DNA of 64,000 nucleotides. It comes from Pseudomonas sp. MM213 (lineage in GTDB: Bacteria > Pseudomonadota > Gammaproteobacteria > Pseudomonadales > Pseudomonadaceae). The position numbers and the translations under genes are program-made. The stretch is taken from NCBI RefSeq assembly GCF_020423045.1, contig NZ_CP081943.1:1984001-2048000 (forward strand). Reading direction: 5' to 3'. This document shows positions 1 through 8,718 of this stretch, in pieces. Every line of letters begins with the position of its first letter. The stretch's first letter is position 1. The notes beneath the pieces are model-generated. The model saw only the letters and a program-made list of their open reading frames with translations, made no database searches and was not told the DNA's origin.

Positions 1-1444
1 TGAGGTAGCCTTGCTCATCGACGTGCTGGCTGAACGTCCGATAACCTTCGGTGGAGTAGCGATAACCGACCATTGTGAAGGTGGTATCGGTGGCACTGAG
101 GGTCTTGGAATACAGGAAACGCGCGCTTTTCCCGGTGTTCTTGCGTCCCGCCGCATCTTCGGAGGTGCTGCTGGTGACGTCAAACGACAAGCCGCCCACC
201 GAAGTATTCAAGCCCAGCCCGAGGTTGAGCGCTCGGTACTGCTGTGAAGTCAGCACGCCGCCGTAACCGGTAACGTTATCGCTGACACCGTACACCAGAG
301 TGCCCTGGCCGAATTTCGGCGCAACGGGGCCCTGGCTCTGGTATTGACCACCGGCAAAGCTGTACCGGGCACTGCCACGGCGAGTCATCACCGGCAGATA
401 CGAATAGGCTTGGGAATACTGGCGTTCGCGGCCATCGGCTTCGATGATCTTGACCTTGAGGTCGCCGTTCGAACCGCTGGGATAGATGTCGCTGATCTCG
501 AACGCACCGGGCGACACCGTCGTCGAATAGATGACGTAGTCGTTCTGGCTGATTTCGACAGTCGCGTTGGTCTCGGCGATACCACGCACCACCGGGGCAA
601 AACCGATTTCGTTGTCCGGCAACATGCCCAACTCGGAACTGATTTGCGCACCGCGAAAGCGAACGCTGTCGAAGATATCTCCCTGCGTGTACAACTCCCC
701 CGCCGCCAGTTTGGCTTTGAGGCCGATGAGATCGCGCTCCACGTAACTGCGGTTGCTGCTGAATTGGTTCCGAGTGCCGGTAGAGCCGGTAATCGACGAC
801 TCATTGCGCAGACGCCAAGCCCCGATGTTGAAGCCGTTGCGCAAACCGATGTAGCGGTAGTCGTTGCGATTGCCCTGATTGATATTGCGGCTGAAGTTGG
901 TCTGATAATTGGTGTAGAACGCAGTAATTCCCTGATCCCACAGCGACGGGTCAACGTAGCCCCGAGACTGTCGCTGGACATAAGCCTGGGGAATGCTGAT
1001 CTGCAGCGCCAATGCGTTTACATCAAACTCGACTGCCGCACCGGGCGCCAGCGTCGCGACATCAATGACGGACTGATCATCACTGTCCAGGGCAATAACA
1101 TTTTCCCGACGCAAGCGGTTGACGTTCACGCCGAGGTTTTGCAGTACGCCTAGTTGAATGATCGGGCGCACCTCTCCAGTGTCGCCAGACACTGCAAACT
1201 CGATATTCTCGCGGACAATCAGAATCTGGTTGAGATAAATATCTACCGCGTAGCGACCCGGCGGCAGTGAGTTACCCTGTTCAAAGTATTTTAGTTCAGC
1301 CTTGGCCCCGCCCTTACTCAGGAAGTCAACATTGAATTCGACCGGAAACGCCGCGACAGGAACGGTCATCCCCAGGAGAAAGACGCAAGAACCACTTACG
1401 TAATTAACGAGGCTTGGATTCGCTTTCTTCCTGAAAACATACAC
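1..1444 (-). CDS. Fimbrial outer-membrane usher protein (FimD/PapC family), partial
   Basis: The usher is the outer-membrane pore that receives chaperone-subunit complexes and assembles them into a fimbria. The frame stays open from a GTG at 1444 to the window edge, about 481 codons, so the plug, the rest of the barrel and the C-terminal domains lie outside. An in-frame TAG directly upstream (1448-1450) and an AGAGGA about 9 bases before the GTG fix the start; the nearby ATG at 1440 is in another frame and soon hits a stop. A hydrophobic signal segment (about residues 14-30) is followed by the usher N-terminal domain beginning FPVEFNVDFL, then barrel-like repeats rich in Tyr, Ser and Asn. It is the third gene after pilin and chaperone, with an 84-base gap to the chaperone. 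A tip adhesin probably follows outside the window. Confidence 0.9.
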   Translation of the reverse strand, partial: MYVFRKKANPSLVNYVSGSCVFLLGMTVPVAAFPVEFNVDFLSKGGAKAELKYFEQGNSLPPGRYAVDIYLNQILIVRENIEFAVSGDTGEVRPIIQLGVLQNLGVNVNRLRRENVIALDSDDQSVIDVATLAPGAAVEFDVNALALQISIPQAYVQRQSRGYVDPSLWDQGITAFYTNYQTNFSRNINQGNRNDYRYIGLRNGFNIGAWRLRNESSITGSTGTRNQFSSNRSYVERDLIGLKAKLAAGELYTQGDIFDSVRFRGAQISSELGMLPDNEIGFAPVVRGIAETNATVEISQNDYVIYSTTVSPGAFEISDIYPSGSNGDLKVKIIEADGRERQYSQAYSYLPVMTRRGSARYSFAGGQYQSQGPVAPKFGQGTLVYGVSDNVTGYGGVLTSQQYRALNLGLGLNTSVGGLSFDVTSSTSEDAAGRKNTGKSARFLYSKTLSATDTTFTMVGYRYSTEGYRTFSQHVDEQGYL

Positions 1445-1528
1445 AGGCTATTTCCTCTTGCAACTTCTTAGTCAACTTGTGGCTCCCCTCCACTACAGAA
1501 AGTCAACCCACGGACATGCACCCAACTA

Positions 1529-2245
1529 TTATTCGAAAACACTCACCGTATGTTTAATCGGCGCACCGTAATCGTTGATGTTGTAATACTCGACTACAGA
1601 CCGTTTATCGATGCTGCCTGCAGGCGCGCCCTTGACCGGAAACTTTCCGGTAGAAAGTGGTGCGACCATATCGGTGTCTACCGGGTATGTTTTGCCATCG
1701 CTTTTGTATTGAGTCGTGCCGAAGGACACGTGATAGAGCGAATCGTTAGTGACGCGAAGATAGCGCTTGCCACTTTCATCCTGAACACGCCATTTGAGAC
1801 CACTGGCGGCTTCCGCCGAACTACCCGTCATAGCGTCGGGGCGATAGAACACCTTGATCCGTTGGCGTATTGCCAACTGCAAGGTATTGTCACCTTCGGC
1901 CTTTTGCGGAATTTCCTGGACATTGAGCCAGAACACCGACTCCTTGTCGCCCGGCAGCCCTTGCCCGTAATAGAAAACCCGCAGAGTCTGCTGTTTGCCA
2001 GTGGCGAGACGGCTCAGGGCCGGGGTTAGCGCAAACGGTACATCCTTGCCTTTGAAGGCGACGTCCGGCTCGATCCAGGACTGGATCATGATGTCCTGAT
2101 TGCCGTCGTTTTTAACCAGAATGGATGTTTCCTTACTCTTTTGAGGATAAATAATGCGCGTGCCGCCTAATGTAATGCCTGCGGCGGCGACGCTGCTGTA
2201 AAGCAAAGCGATACCAGCCAGCACATATCTGGATTTCACTATCAT
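1529..2245 (-). CDS. Periplasmic fimbrial chaperone (PapD/FimC family)
   Basis: This 238-residue periplasmic chaperone caps fimbrial subunits by donor-strand complementation and delivers them to the usher. Residues 1-22 form a signal peptide ending in AAA. The mature protein starts with the family's first beta strand (GITLGGTRIIYP). The two basic residues that anchor the subunit C-terminus in this family appear to be Arg30 and Lys131 (RQRIKVFYRP). Length is normal for the family. It lies between the pilin and usher genes on the same strand, 59 bases after the pilin stop, as expected for one transcript. Confidence 0.92.
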   Translation of the reverse strand: MIVKSRYVLAGIALLYSSVAAAGITLGGTRIIYPQKSKETSILVKNDGNQDIMIQSWIEPDVAFKGKDVPFALTPALSRLATGKQQTLRVFYYGQGLPGDKESVFWLNVQEIPQKAEGDNTLQLAIRQRIKVFYRPDAMTGSSAEAASGLKWRVQDESGKRYLRVTNDSLYHVSFGTTQYKSDGKTYPVDTDMVAPLSTGKFPVKGAPAGSIDKRSVVEYYNINDYGAPIKHTVSVFE

Positions 2246-2304
2246 CGTTTGGACCTTGAAGAGATGAGACAGAGAGGCAATTGATGTCTCTCTGTCTTGA
2301 AGAC

Positions 2305-2904
2305 TTACTGGTAAGTCAGCGTGTAAGGCAAAGTACCGTTGGCAGCGCCCGGAGTAATGGTCGGTTCGCCGTTGGCAACATACGCGGCGCGAATGTTCAG
2401 ATTGGCCGTGTACTGGGCTGCAGCACCTGCGCCCGTTGCAATCAACGCCGAGTCAAAACTGTCGCCAGCCGCCAGGTTCAACATGGTGTTGTTAGCAGCA
2501 AAGATACCGATACCAACTCCCGCAGCGCCGCCTGGGGCAATTTTCAGTAGTGCATTATTCTTGTCATCCACACCACTGCCCGAGTACGGGTCAAACTTCA
2601 TTTTCACTGTGGTCAACCCGGTGGCTGTATTGCCGCAATCCAGATTAATGTTGATTGGCGTGCCGGAAACAATAGGCGTGGTACCGGCATTTTTCAGCGA
2701 GTCAATACTGACCTTGCCCAACCCAACGGCAATAACTGTATTGCCTTTATTACCGGTAATGCCCGTACCAGCACCGGCGGTGACACTGCAGGAAGCCGCG
2801 GTGATTTCGCCGGTGAATTCAATTTTACCGTCAGCAGCAATCGCCGAAGTTGTAATGAGCCCGACTGTGGTGGCAGCCAGAATACTTCTCAGGGAAACAA
2901 ACAT
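2305..2904 (-). CDS. Type 1-like fimbrial major subunit (pilin)
   Basis: This is a 199-residue exported structural subunit. A signal peptide of about 23 residues ends at AIAA before DGKIEFTGEI, the usual start of type 1 pilins. Cys39 and Cys90 are placed to form the single family disulfide. The C-terminus PYTLTYQ carries the alternating hydrophobic beta-strand and penultimate Tyr that the chaperone recognises. It is the first gene of the operon and so is expected to be the most expressed. Its upstream region holds palindromes listed separately. Confidence 0.93.
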   Translation of the reverse strand: MFVSLRSILAATTVGLITTSAIAADGKIEFTGEITAASCSVTAGAGTGITGNKGNTVIAVGLGKVSIDSLKNAGTTPIVSGTPININLDCGNTATGLTTVKMKFDPYSGSGVDDKNNALLKIAPGGAAGVGIGIFAANNTMLNLAAGDSFDSALIATGAGAAAQYTANLNIRAAYVANGEPTITPGAANGTLPYTLTYQ

Positions 2905-2942
2905 TGCGTATTCCTTTTACTGCGTAAAGTGAGCGCTTCTAG

Positions 2943-2957
2943 AACTCTTTAAAAGAG
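2943..2957. promoter_or_regulatory. Short inverted repeat ACTCTTT-A-AAAGAGT before the pilin gene
   Basis: A perfect 7-base-arm inverted repeat lies 39 bases upstream of the pilin start. It could be an operator or a 5' leader hairpin. Its role is inferred only from position. Confidence 0.35.
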
Positions 2958-2995
2958 TCGGGCAATCTTTACCGAGTGCAGCTAAAGCAACAATT

Positions 2996-3052
2996 GCAGG
3001 ATTCGTCCTACCCCAATAGATAAATCTGTCCGGCGTGTAGGATTAATCCTAC
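2996..3052. promoter_or_regulatory. Two RcsB-box-like palindromes upstream of the fimbrial operon
   Basis: GTAGGATTAATCCTAC at 3037-3052 is a perfect 16-base palindrome, and GCAGGATTCGTCCTAC at 2996-3011 is a near copy. The centres are 41 bases apart, about four helical turns. The shape resembles RcsB boxes (TAGGA-TCCTA). Some Pseudomonas Cup fimbriae are known to be under RcsB control. No regulator gene of this type is inside the window. Confidence 0.5.
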
Positions 3053-3069
3053 TTGCCTGGGAGGTTTGC

Positions 3070-3103
3070 AAAAAAAACCGCCTGAACCTTACGGATCAAG
3101 CGG
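3070..3103 (-). terminator. Rho-independent terminator of the Gld-type ABC operon
   Basis: On the minus strand an 11-base stem with two G-T pairs (3078-3103) and loop GTAA is followed by eight T residues. It starts 17 bases after the stop of the 3120-4967 gene. Confidence 0.85.
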
Positions 3104-3119
3104 CGTTGCGTAAGCAACC

Positions 3120-4967
3120 TTAAAACGTTTGCCATCGTCTACGACGCAACAACCTGCGAGCACTCCACAGACCGAGAACAAGCAACGTCAGCACACCGGG
3201 CACCAGACCGATATTGATGGCCTTGAGCAGCGCGCCCAGCTTCTCAACCTCCAGATTCGTTTGCCTGGCCACCGCGCGCATCTCACTTGCAAGGGCGGTT
3301 TTCTCCTGGATGAAGCGATCGATTTCCTTTTGTTGTTCGGGGCTCAGACCCGTACCGTCGTGATGTTCAGATTGCAAAAACGCCAGCTGCCGTTCCGTTT
3401 CATCGAGCTTGCCCTGCAACGTGTCGCTCATGTCCCGAAAGCGCTGCCGAGTTTGTCGCAGGAGAACGTCCACAGTGGTAAACGTGCGACTGAAGTGCCC
3501 CCGAGAGCGCAAATTGATCAAGGCATCGGTGCCGGTCAGGCTGTCCAGCGCGTTGAGCACAAACACGCCGTTGTCAGCCCAGGCTGCGGGGTCTCCGATG
3601 CGGCCCCGAGCGTCAACCCACAGGTTGTCGCTGAGCAGATCGGTGTCGGCCACCACAATCACATTAATGTTTTCAGTCGAGGTGATTGCTCCAGGCTTGC
3701 CTTGTACCTCCGTCAGAAACGCTGACTGCGCCGGACCTTGCAGCCGGGCCGCGAGGGTAAAGCGCTCGCCGGAAGGTTTCATTTCCCGCGCCAGTTCGCC
3801 CGAGTCTTTCATCTGGTCAAAGCGCGCAGTGCTGAACGGCATCGAGTACTCGGAGCCGCGCAACAAAGGGCTGAACGTAGCGCGCGAGCCCTCCAGCGGT
3901 TCAAGAATCCCCGCCGTGGTCAGGTTGATGCTTTGCAGTCCAGCGGTGGCAACGTCCTGTTGATTCATCGCCGACGCAGGCAGTGCGAGTGCAGTCGGTT
4001 GCCACACCGGATCGGCGCTGTCCTTGAGGTTGACGAACTGCCCATAGTGACCGTCGCCCAGCACCTTGCCAGGCACCTGGCGCACACCCCATGCCCGCAA
4101 CAATGGCGCCAGGTCGGATGATTTGTCTTTGCTGGGAATGCCGAAGTATTGCTCACCGCGATCCTGCTCGCTGTACGGATCTACAAACAGCAGCAACCGA
4201 CCGCCCCGCAGCACGAATTGATCAATGGCCAACTGGGTGTTGCGGCTGACTCGCTTGGGGTGTACCAACATCAGCACGTTGAGCCCCTCGGGAATCTGCT
4301 CGATCTCGTCGGTCAATTCCTGCACATCGAATGCCTTGCGAATCTCTTCGAGCACGAACCAGGGCGGTAACGTGCGTCGACTCTGCTCATCGAAACCACC
4401 CGCCAAAGGCAGCGATGACAGCAAACCGATGGGCGCCCGCTCCGGCTTGCCCAGAGACTGTAAAAGACGACTGATCTCGTACTCCAGGAACGCCTGCTCA
4501 TCCAGAGAGAACAAAGGAATGCGTTGCGTATGCTGTTGCTGATCGACCGCCGCCAACCCGAAGAACACCTGCCCTTCGACCGGCCCCAAAGGAATGGCAT
4601 CCAACCCGAATTCACGCGCTCGATCTTCCTCGACAGAGAACGCCTGCGGATCGATTACGTGCAATTTGAGTTTGCCGTGGCCCTGTCGCTCATACTCCCT
4701 GAGCAGCGCCTCGACGCGCCGGGCGTAGCTGCGCAGAACAGGCAGGTCTTTGGCAGCCCTGCTGGAAAAAAACAGGTAGAGATCCGTCTGACCGGGGAGC
4801 TGCTCGATAATCTGTCGGCTACCTTGGCTCAAGGTAAACAGTTGCTGCTCAGTCAGATCCAGCCGTGGCTCGTCCAGTAAAGTACCGACACCGGGACTGC
4901 CGGCCAGAACCGTCAAGGCTGCGCCGCTCAGGCACAGCGTGACGTAACGCAAGCGTCTCAAGTCCAT
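3120..4967 (-). CDS. Gld-family ABC-type transport system auxiliary protein
   Basis: This 615-residue membrane-anchored protein matches the layout of the GldG/ABC-type uncharacterised transport family. It has one N-terminal membrane segment (about 8-27), a large extracytoplasmic domain resembling a sugar-binding or ThuA-like fold, a Lys/Glu/Gln-rich likely coiled coil at about 500-570, and a C-terminal membrane segment (about 582-605) followed by a very basic tail (RRLLRRRRW). The gene starts three bases after the permease stop and is the last of a three-gene operon with ATPase and permease. In gliding bacteria related proteins work with GldA and GldF; in pseudomonads the exported substrate is unknown. 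No DUF4340 partner follows here. Confidence 0.8.
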   Translation of the reverse strand: MDLRRLRYVTLCLSGAALTVLAGSPGVGTLLDEPRLDLTEQQLFTLSQGSRQIIEQLPGQTDLYLFFSSRAAKDLPVLRSYARRVEALLREYERQGHGKLKLHVIDPQAFSVEEDRAREFGLDAIPLGPVEGQVFFGLAAVDQQQHTQRIPLFSLDEQAFLEYEISRLLQSLGKPERAPIGLLSSLPLAGGFDEQSRRTLPPWFVLEEIRKAFDVQELTDEIEQIPEGLNVLMLVHPKRVSRNTQLAIDQFVLRGGRLLLFVDPYSEQDRGEQYFGIPSKDKSSDLAPLLRAWGVRQVPGKVLGDGHYGQFVNLKDSADPVWQPTALALPASAMNQQDVATAGLQSINLTTAGILEPLEGSRATFSPLLRGSEYSMPFSTARFDQMKDSGELAREMKPSGERFTLAARLQGPAQSAFLTEVQGKPGAITSTENINVIVVADTDLLSDNLWVDARGRIGDPAAWADNGVFVLNALDSLTGTDALINLRSRGHFSRTFTTVDVLLRQTRQRFRDMSDTLQGKLDETERQLAFLQSEHHDGTGLSPEQQKEIDRFIQEKTALASEMRAVARQTNLEVEKLGALLKAINIGLVPGVLTLLVLGLWSARRLLRRRRWQTF

Positions 4968-4970
4968 GGC

Positions 4971-5705
4971 TTACGAAGCCTTCTTCAGATCGACAACCAA
5001 CGCCGTCGCCGCCAGCCAAGCGACGATCTGACCGAAGAAATAAAGCAGGTCCCGAGGCGCTATGACGCCTTGGCTGATCGAGCCGAATCGTGCGAGAAAA
5101 CTCATGGACGCGCTCACATCAAGCCACGCCATCGGCGCCCATTGTTTGAGCAGGTCCAGTACCGGAGCCGAACCGCTGGCAATAAACAGCAGGCCAACCA
5201 TGGCCGCCATCAAGTAAGCGACCACCTGATTCTTGCTGAGTGCAGACATACAGCCGCTGATCGCCAGGTAAACGCCGGCCAGCAACCAACTTCCCAGATA
5301 ACCGCACAAAATGGCGCCATTGTCCGCTTCGCCCAGGTAATTGACGGTGAGCACAATGGGAAACGTCAGCAGCAACATCAGTGCGGCAATCAACCAGGCC
5401 GCGAGGTATTTGCCGACCACCACTTCGAAACGGGTCAACGGCAACGTCATCAGCATTTCAATGGTGCCGGACTTGCGCTCTTCAGCCCATTGACGCATCG
5501 CCAAGGCTGGCATCAGCAGTAGATATATCCATGGGTGCCAGGCAAAAAACGGCGCCAGGTCCGCCTGGTTTCGTTCAAAAAACCCGCCGGGATAAAACGT
5601 GCATACGCCACACAGCACCAGGAACGTCATCAGCAGCAGGTACGCAGTTGGCGTGGCGAAGTAGCTGCAGAATTCGCGCTGGACGATTGGCGACAACAGC
5701 CTCAT
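4971..5705 (-). CDS. ABC transporter permease (ABC-2/GldF type)
   Basis: This 244-residue integral membrane protein has about six hydrophobic segments, and the amphipathic EERKSGTIEMLMTLPL stretch near residue 76 is typical of ABC-2 permeases. It probably forms the membrane channel with the ATPase encoded upstream. Its start overlaps the ATPase stop by four bases (ATGA type), which implies translational coupling and fixed stoichiometry. The substrate cannot be read from the sequence. Confidence 0.86.
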   Translation of the reverse strand: MRLLSPIVQREFCSYFATPTAYLLLMTFLVLCGVCTFYPGGFFERNQADLAPFFAWHPWIYLLLMPALAMRQWAEERKSGTIEMLMTLPLTRFEVVVGKYLAAWLIAALMLLLTFPIVLTVNYLGEADNGAILCGYLGSWLLAGVYLAISGCMSALSKNQVVAYLMAAMVGLLFIASGSAPVLDLLKQWAPMAWLDVSASMSFLARFGSISQGVIAPRDLLYFFGQIVAWLAATALVVDLKKAS

Positions 5706-6625
5706 GCGGCGCGCTCCCGGGTCAGGGTCCGGAACACGTCCTCAAGCCCGCCCCGCTCCTCCTCCAGGCGCCGTACTTGCCAGCCTTTGCTGACGATCAA
5801 GGCGTTGATCGCCGGAAGAATGACTGCGCCGTCCCGGGCCAGCACTTTTACGCTGTGCGCCTCGAGACCTGCCTCGATACCGGCAACGCCGGGCAGTACC
5901 GCCAACGCCAGCAGATCCAGCGGATGGCGGCCGAACACTGTCACGGCCTGATGATAACGGGATCGGCTTTGCAGTTGTTTCAGTGTCTCGTCCGCCAACA
6001 AATGACCGTTGTCGATGATCAGGGCACGACTGCACAGAGAGGTGACCTCTTCCAGAATGTGCGTCGAAATCACCACAATCTTGTCCTTGGCCAGCTCCGA
6101 GATGAGCTCGCGCACATGGTGCTTCTGATTCGGATCAAGGCCATCGGTAGGCTCATCCAGGATCAGCACTTTAGGGTCGTGCAACATTGCTTGCGCCAGA
6201 CCCAGGCGCCGCTTGAACCCCTTGGACATGGAATCAATGGTGTCGGCGCGCACGTAACCAAGCTCGAACCGGTCGAGCATCTGCGCTACCCGCAACTTCC
6301 TTTCAGCGCCGCGATAACCGCGCACCCTGGCAATAAACCCGAGAAAACCCTGCACGCTCATATCGCCATAACACGCGTTACCTTCCGGCAAATAGCCCAA
6401 CAAACGCTGTGCCTGACGAGTGTGTCGGCTGATATCGAAACCGCAGACGGTAATAGTTCCAGAAGTAGGTTTGATCAGGCCGGTGAGCATGCGCAGGGTC
6501 GTGGATTTGCCTGCACCGTTGGTGCCGAGAACCCCTAGCACTTCTCCCGTGACAACCCGGAACGAAATATTGTTTACGGCGACATTTCCTGAGAAACGTT
6601 TTGTCAGTGTCGAAATATCAATCAT
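5702..6625 (-). CDS. ABC transporter ATP-binding protein (GldA-like)
   Basis: This is a 307-residue nucleotide-binding subunit. Walker A GTNGAGKST begins at residue 34. A signature-like SMSKGFKRRLGLAQAM, Walker B VLILDEPTDGLDP and the switch His in ISTHILEE follow in normal order. The ATG at 6625 is preferred over a TTG about 100 bases upstream because the domain begins directly at MIDISTLTKRF and the longer N-terminus looks non-native. A C-terminal extension of about 85 residues is typical of exporters of this family. It is the first gene of the operon with the permease and the Gld-like protein. Confidence 0.88.
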   Translation of the reverse strand: MIDISTLTKRFSGNVAVNNISFRVVTGEVLGVLGTNGAGKSTTLRMLTGLIKPTSGTITVCGFDISRHTRQAQRLLGYLPEGNACYGDMSVQGFLGFIARVRGYRGAERKLRVAQMLDRFELGYVRADTIDSMSKGFKRRLGLAQAMLHDPKVLILDEPTDGLDPNQKHHVRELISELAKDKIVVISTHILEEVTSLCSRALIIDNGHLLADETLKQLQSRSRYHQAVTVFGRHPLDLLALAVLPGVAGIEAGLEAHSVKVLARDGAVILPAINALIVSKGWQVRRLEEERGGLEDVFRTLTRERAA

Positions 6626-6871
6626 GGCTTCCAGCTCGCTAAGCGATTTTTCCGCTTCACATTTGCAGATACGTTTGTTGAAGCGAGGAAACATAAACCG
6701 CTGATTGATCCGATTGAACGGGGGCAAGTGAATACCAGATCGGTCTGTAGGCCGTGAGGATTTATCCGAGGCCTTATGCGCTTACTCCTACAAAACACGG
6801 CACCGACACTCGCTATTCTTTAATCGGCCGATAGTCCCGTTTTTTGCCCAGCCTCGGAGCCGCGAAGCCAA

Positions 6872-7804
6872 ATGAACTTTAGAACAATCACCGTATTGAA
6901 CACCGAAGGGGAACCGCTGAACGCTGCAGTACTGTGCGTGTTTACGGCGGTTGTGATTGACAGGCGGTTTGTGATTTACAGCCTGAATGAAAATCTTGGT
7001 GGGGGGCTGATACGGATCTACTTAGCGTCGCTGTGTGATGACGGGGAAGCGTTACTGATGACCTGCATGTCCCCGAACGACTTCAAGATTGCTGCGCAAA
7101 CCCTCAAAAACATCATAAACGATGCCCTGGCGCCGGCACCCCACATGACCGATGGGAGCTATCGGATACTTGACCTGCTGGAGACTCGGATCATTCCCGG
7201 GGATGTACACACCCACCGCACGTTGAAGGTCAACGAAACATGGGTGGAAAAGCTGTTGAATTTTCAACCTTCGCCAGGCCCCCTTGTACAAACAACCGTG
7301 CAAACTTCGACGCGGGATATACATATCGAACTGGAGTGCACCGACTACTACTCGAAACTTACACGCTTTAACCAACATGAAGACGACCATCGTCAGGTTC
7401 CCCCTCCGCCCTTGAACAAGATCTCCCGAGATGCCCCCGCTGCTTCTCCGAAATCCATTATGACCCACGTAGCGTCAACTACCGCCCTGACAGCATCCGA
7501 GGAAACCGCGCCAATGACCCAAAATTCCGTATCGCGCATTGAACAAAGCTTGCAGACACTCATGACGAACCTGAGCAACCATAAAGAGGCGCTGCAGAAC
7601 AAACATGAGGAGTTCTATAACGTTCGACTTAAACAGGAGCGTCTTGACCGCGACTTGACTGCCCGTGAAGCCATGTTGGATCAACGGGAGGAAGAGTTGA
7701 GTAGAAGCGCTGCATCATTGACCATTGCCGAGGCGCAACTAAGTGAGTTGATCCACCTGATCAACGATGCATCCGTTATTGCCCTGCCTCCAAAGTCCGA
7801 TTGA
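6872..7804 (+). CDS. Hypothetical protein with C-terminal coiled coil
   Basis: I do not recognise this 310-residue protein. The N-terminal part (1-175) looks like a compact alpha/beta domain with no signal peptide. A Pro-rich linker (QVPPPPLNK, about 181) and a Ser/Thr/Ala-rich stretch follow. Residues about 215-285 are strongly helical and charged (NKHEEFYNVRLKQERLDRDL, EREE-like heptads), suggesting a dimeric coiled coil. A candidate CGGAG lies about 13 bases upstream, so the ATG at 6872 is reasonable but not certain. It is divergent from the ABC operon and has no same-strand partner. The codon use appears less GC-biased than its neighbours, which may point to acquisition. Confidence 0.6.
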   Translation: MNFRTITVLNTEGEPLNAAVLCVFTAVVIDRRFVIYSLNENLGGGLIRIYLASLCDDGEALLMTCMSPNDFKIAAQTLKNIINDALAPAPHMTDGSYRILDLLETRIIPGDVHTHRTLKVNETWVEKLLNFQPSPGPLVQTTVQTSTRDIHIELECTDYYSKLTRFNQHEDDHRQVPPPPLNKISRDAPAASPKSIMTHVASTTALTASEETAPMTQNSVSRIEQSLQTLMTNLSNHKEALQNKHEEFYNVRLKQERLDRDLTAREAMLDQREEELSRSAASLTIAEAQLSELIHLINDASVIALPPKSD

Positions 7805-7965
7805 AGCTTCAATCACCTTACGGTTGTAAGCCCCAAAGCCGCGAAAATTTGTGGATAGCTCAACAATGAACCTGACTATTCCATATTCAGAGCAGTATTA
7901 GGCGACCCTCGCCATGCCCCTGAGAATCGTGAGCAACCGCCGTCAGGGTCAAGAGCGCACTGAAT

Positions 7966-8523
7966 TCATGACCTGCTTCGTCCAGACAACATCCGGGCAA
8001 GGGTGTTATCACCGACCCAGTAATGATGGAACAGGCCAGCGAGCGCATGCAGGCCGATCAGCCAATAGCCGCTGGTGCCAAGCCATTCGTGCCAGTACTT
8101 GAATCGCTTGGCCAGATCCGGATCCACCGACACCGGTGCCGACAGATAGAAGTCGAAATACGGCAAGGGCTTGCCTCCCGCAGCCAGCATCAACCAGGCC
8201 ATCAGTGGCGTCACAATCATCAAGCCATACAGCGCCAGGTGCATCAGGTGTGACAGGCCGGTCTGCCAGGCCGGCGGGGTTGGAGTGATCGGCGGACGCG
8301 GCGTCAGACGCCCGAGCAGGCGAATCCAGACCAGAGCGAAAATGCTTATCCCGAACAGCCCATGCAACCCCAGGAACAGAGCTCGTGCGTTGCTGCCGCG
8401 TGGCAGCAGCCCTTTGATCTCAATGCACGCATACACGCCGACGAACAGCGCCAACATCAGCCAGTGCAGGGTGATCGACAGCTTTGCATAACGATCTGTG
8501 ACTATCTCGCGGGTCATAAACAC
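7966..8523 (-). CDS. Cytochrome b561 (CybB-type membrane b-haem protein)
   Basis: This 185-residue protein has four membrane segments. Histidines at 20, 54, 145 and 159 are positioned as b-haem ligands, with HH at 166-167 near the C-terminus. CybB-type proteins carry electrons between the quinone pool and redox partners and have been linked to superoxide-quinone chemistry. The start could be Met1 or Met3 (MTREIVTDRY). The gene is divergent from the hemolysin-oxidase operon and shares the intergenic region that holds the PmrA-like boxes, so co-regulation is plausible. Confidence 0.85.
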   Translation of the reverse strand: MFMTREIVTDRYAKLSITLHWLMLALFVGVYACIEIKGLLPRGSNARALFLGLHGLFGISIFALVWIRLLGRLTPRPPITPTPPAWQTGLSHLMHLALYGLMIVTPLMAWLMLAAGGKPLPYFDFYLSAPVSVDPDLAKRFKYWHEWLGTSGYWLIGLHALAGLFHHYWVGDNTLARMLSGRSRS

Positions 8524-8608
8524 GCCTCATCAAATTTTGGGACGACTGCCGTGCGACAGCCTCTGAGCGGTTGCTTTGAACCGGCGGAGCGCAGCCTGTC
8601 GGTCAAAA

Positions 8609-8669
8609 CTTAAGACAGTCTGAAGAACAGCGCTCAACGAACCTTTTTCCACCTTCAGACTTCGTTAAG
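8609..8669. promoter_or_regulatory. Two facing PmrA/QseB-like boxes
   Basis: CTTAAGACAGTCTGAAG (8609-8625) and an inverted copy (8653-8669, reading CTTAACGAAGTCTGAAG on the minus strand) match at 14 of 17 positions. Each has the CTTAA-N6-CTGAAG tandem layout of PmrA/QseB sites. They lie 50-110 bases upstream of the hemolysin gene, whose operon ends in a regulator of that family, and also upstream of the divergent cytochrome b561. Confidence 0.6.
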
Positions 8670-8718
8670 AAATGCCTCGGATACTCCCCCCAAACTTATA
8701 GAGGGAGGCGTTCCGCCC

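Noticed and set aside
344..1153. A 269-codon open frame on the plus strand across the usher gene
   Set aside because: It is antisense to a clear usher reading with barrel-type composition and has no recognisable domain.
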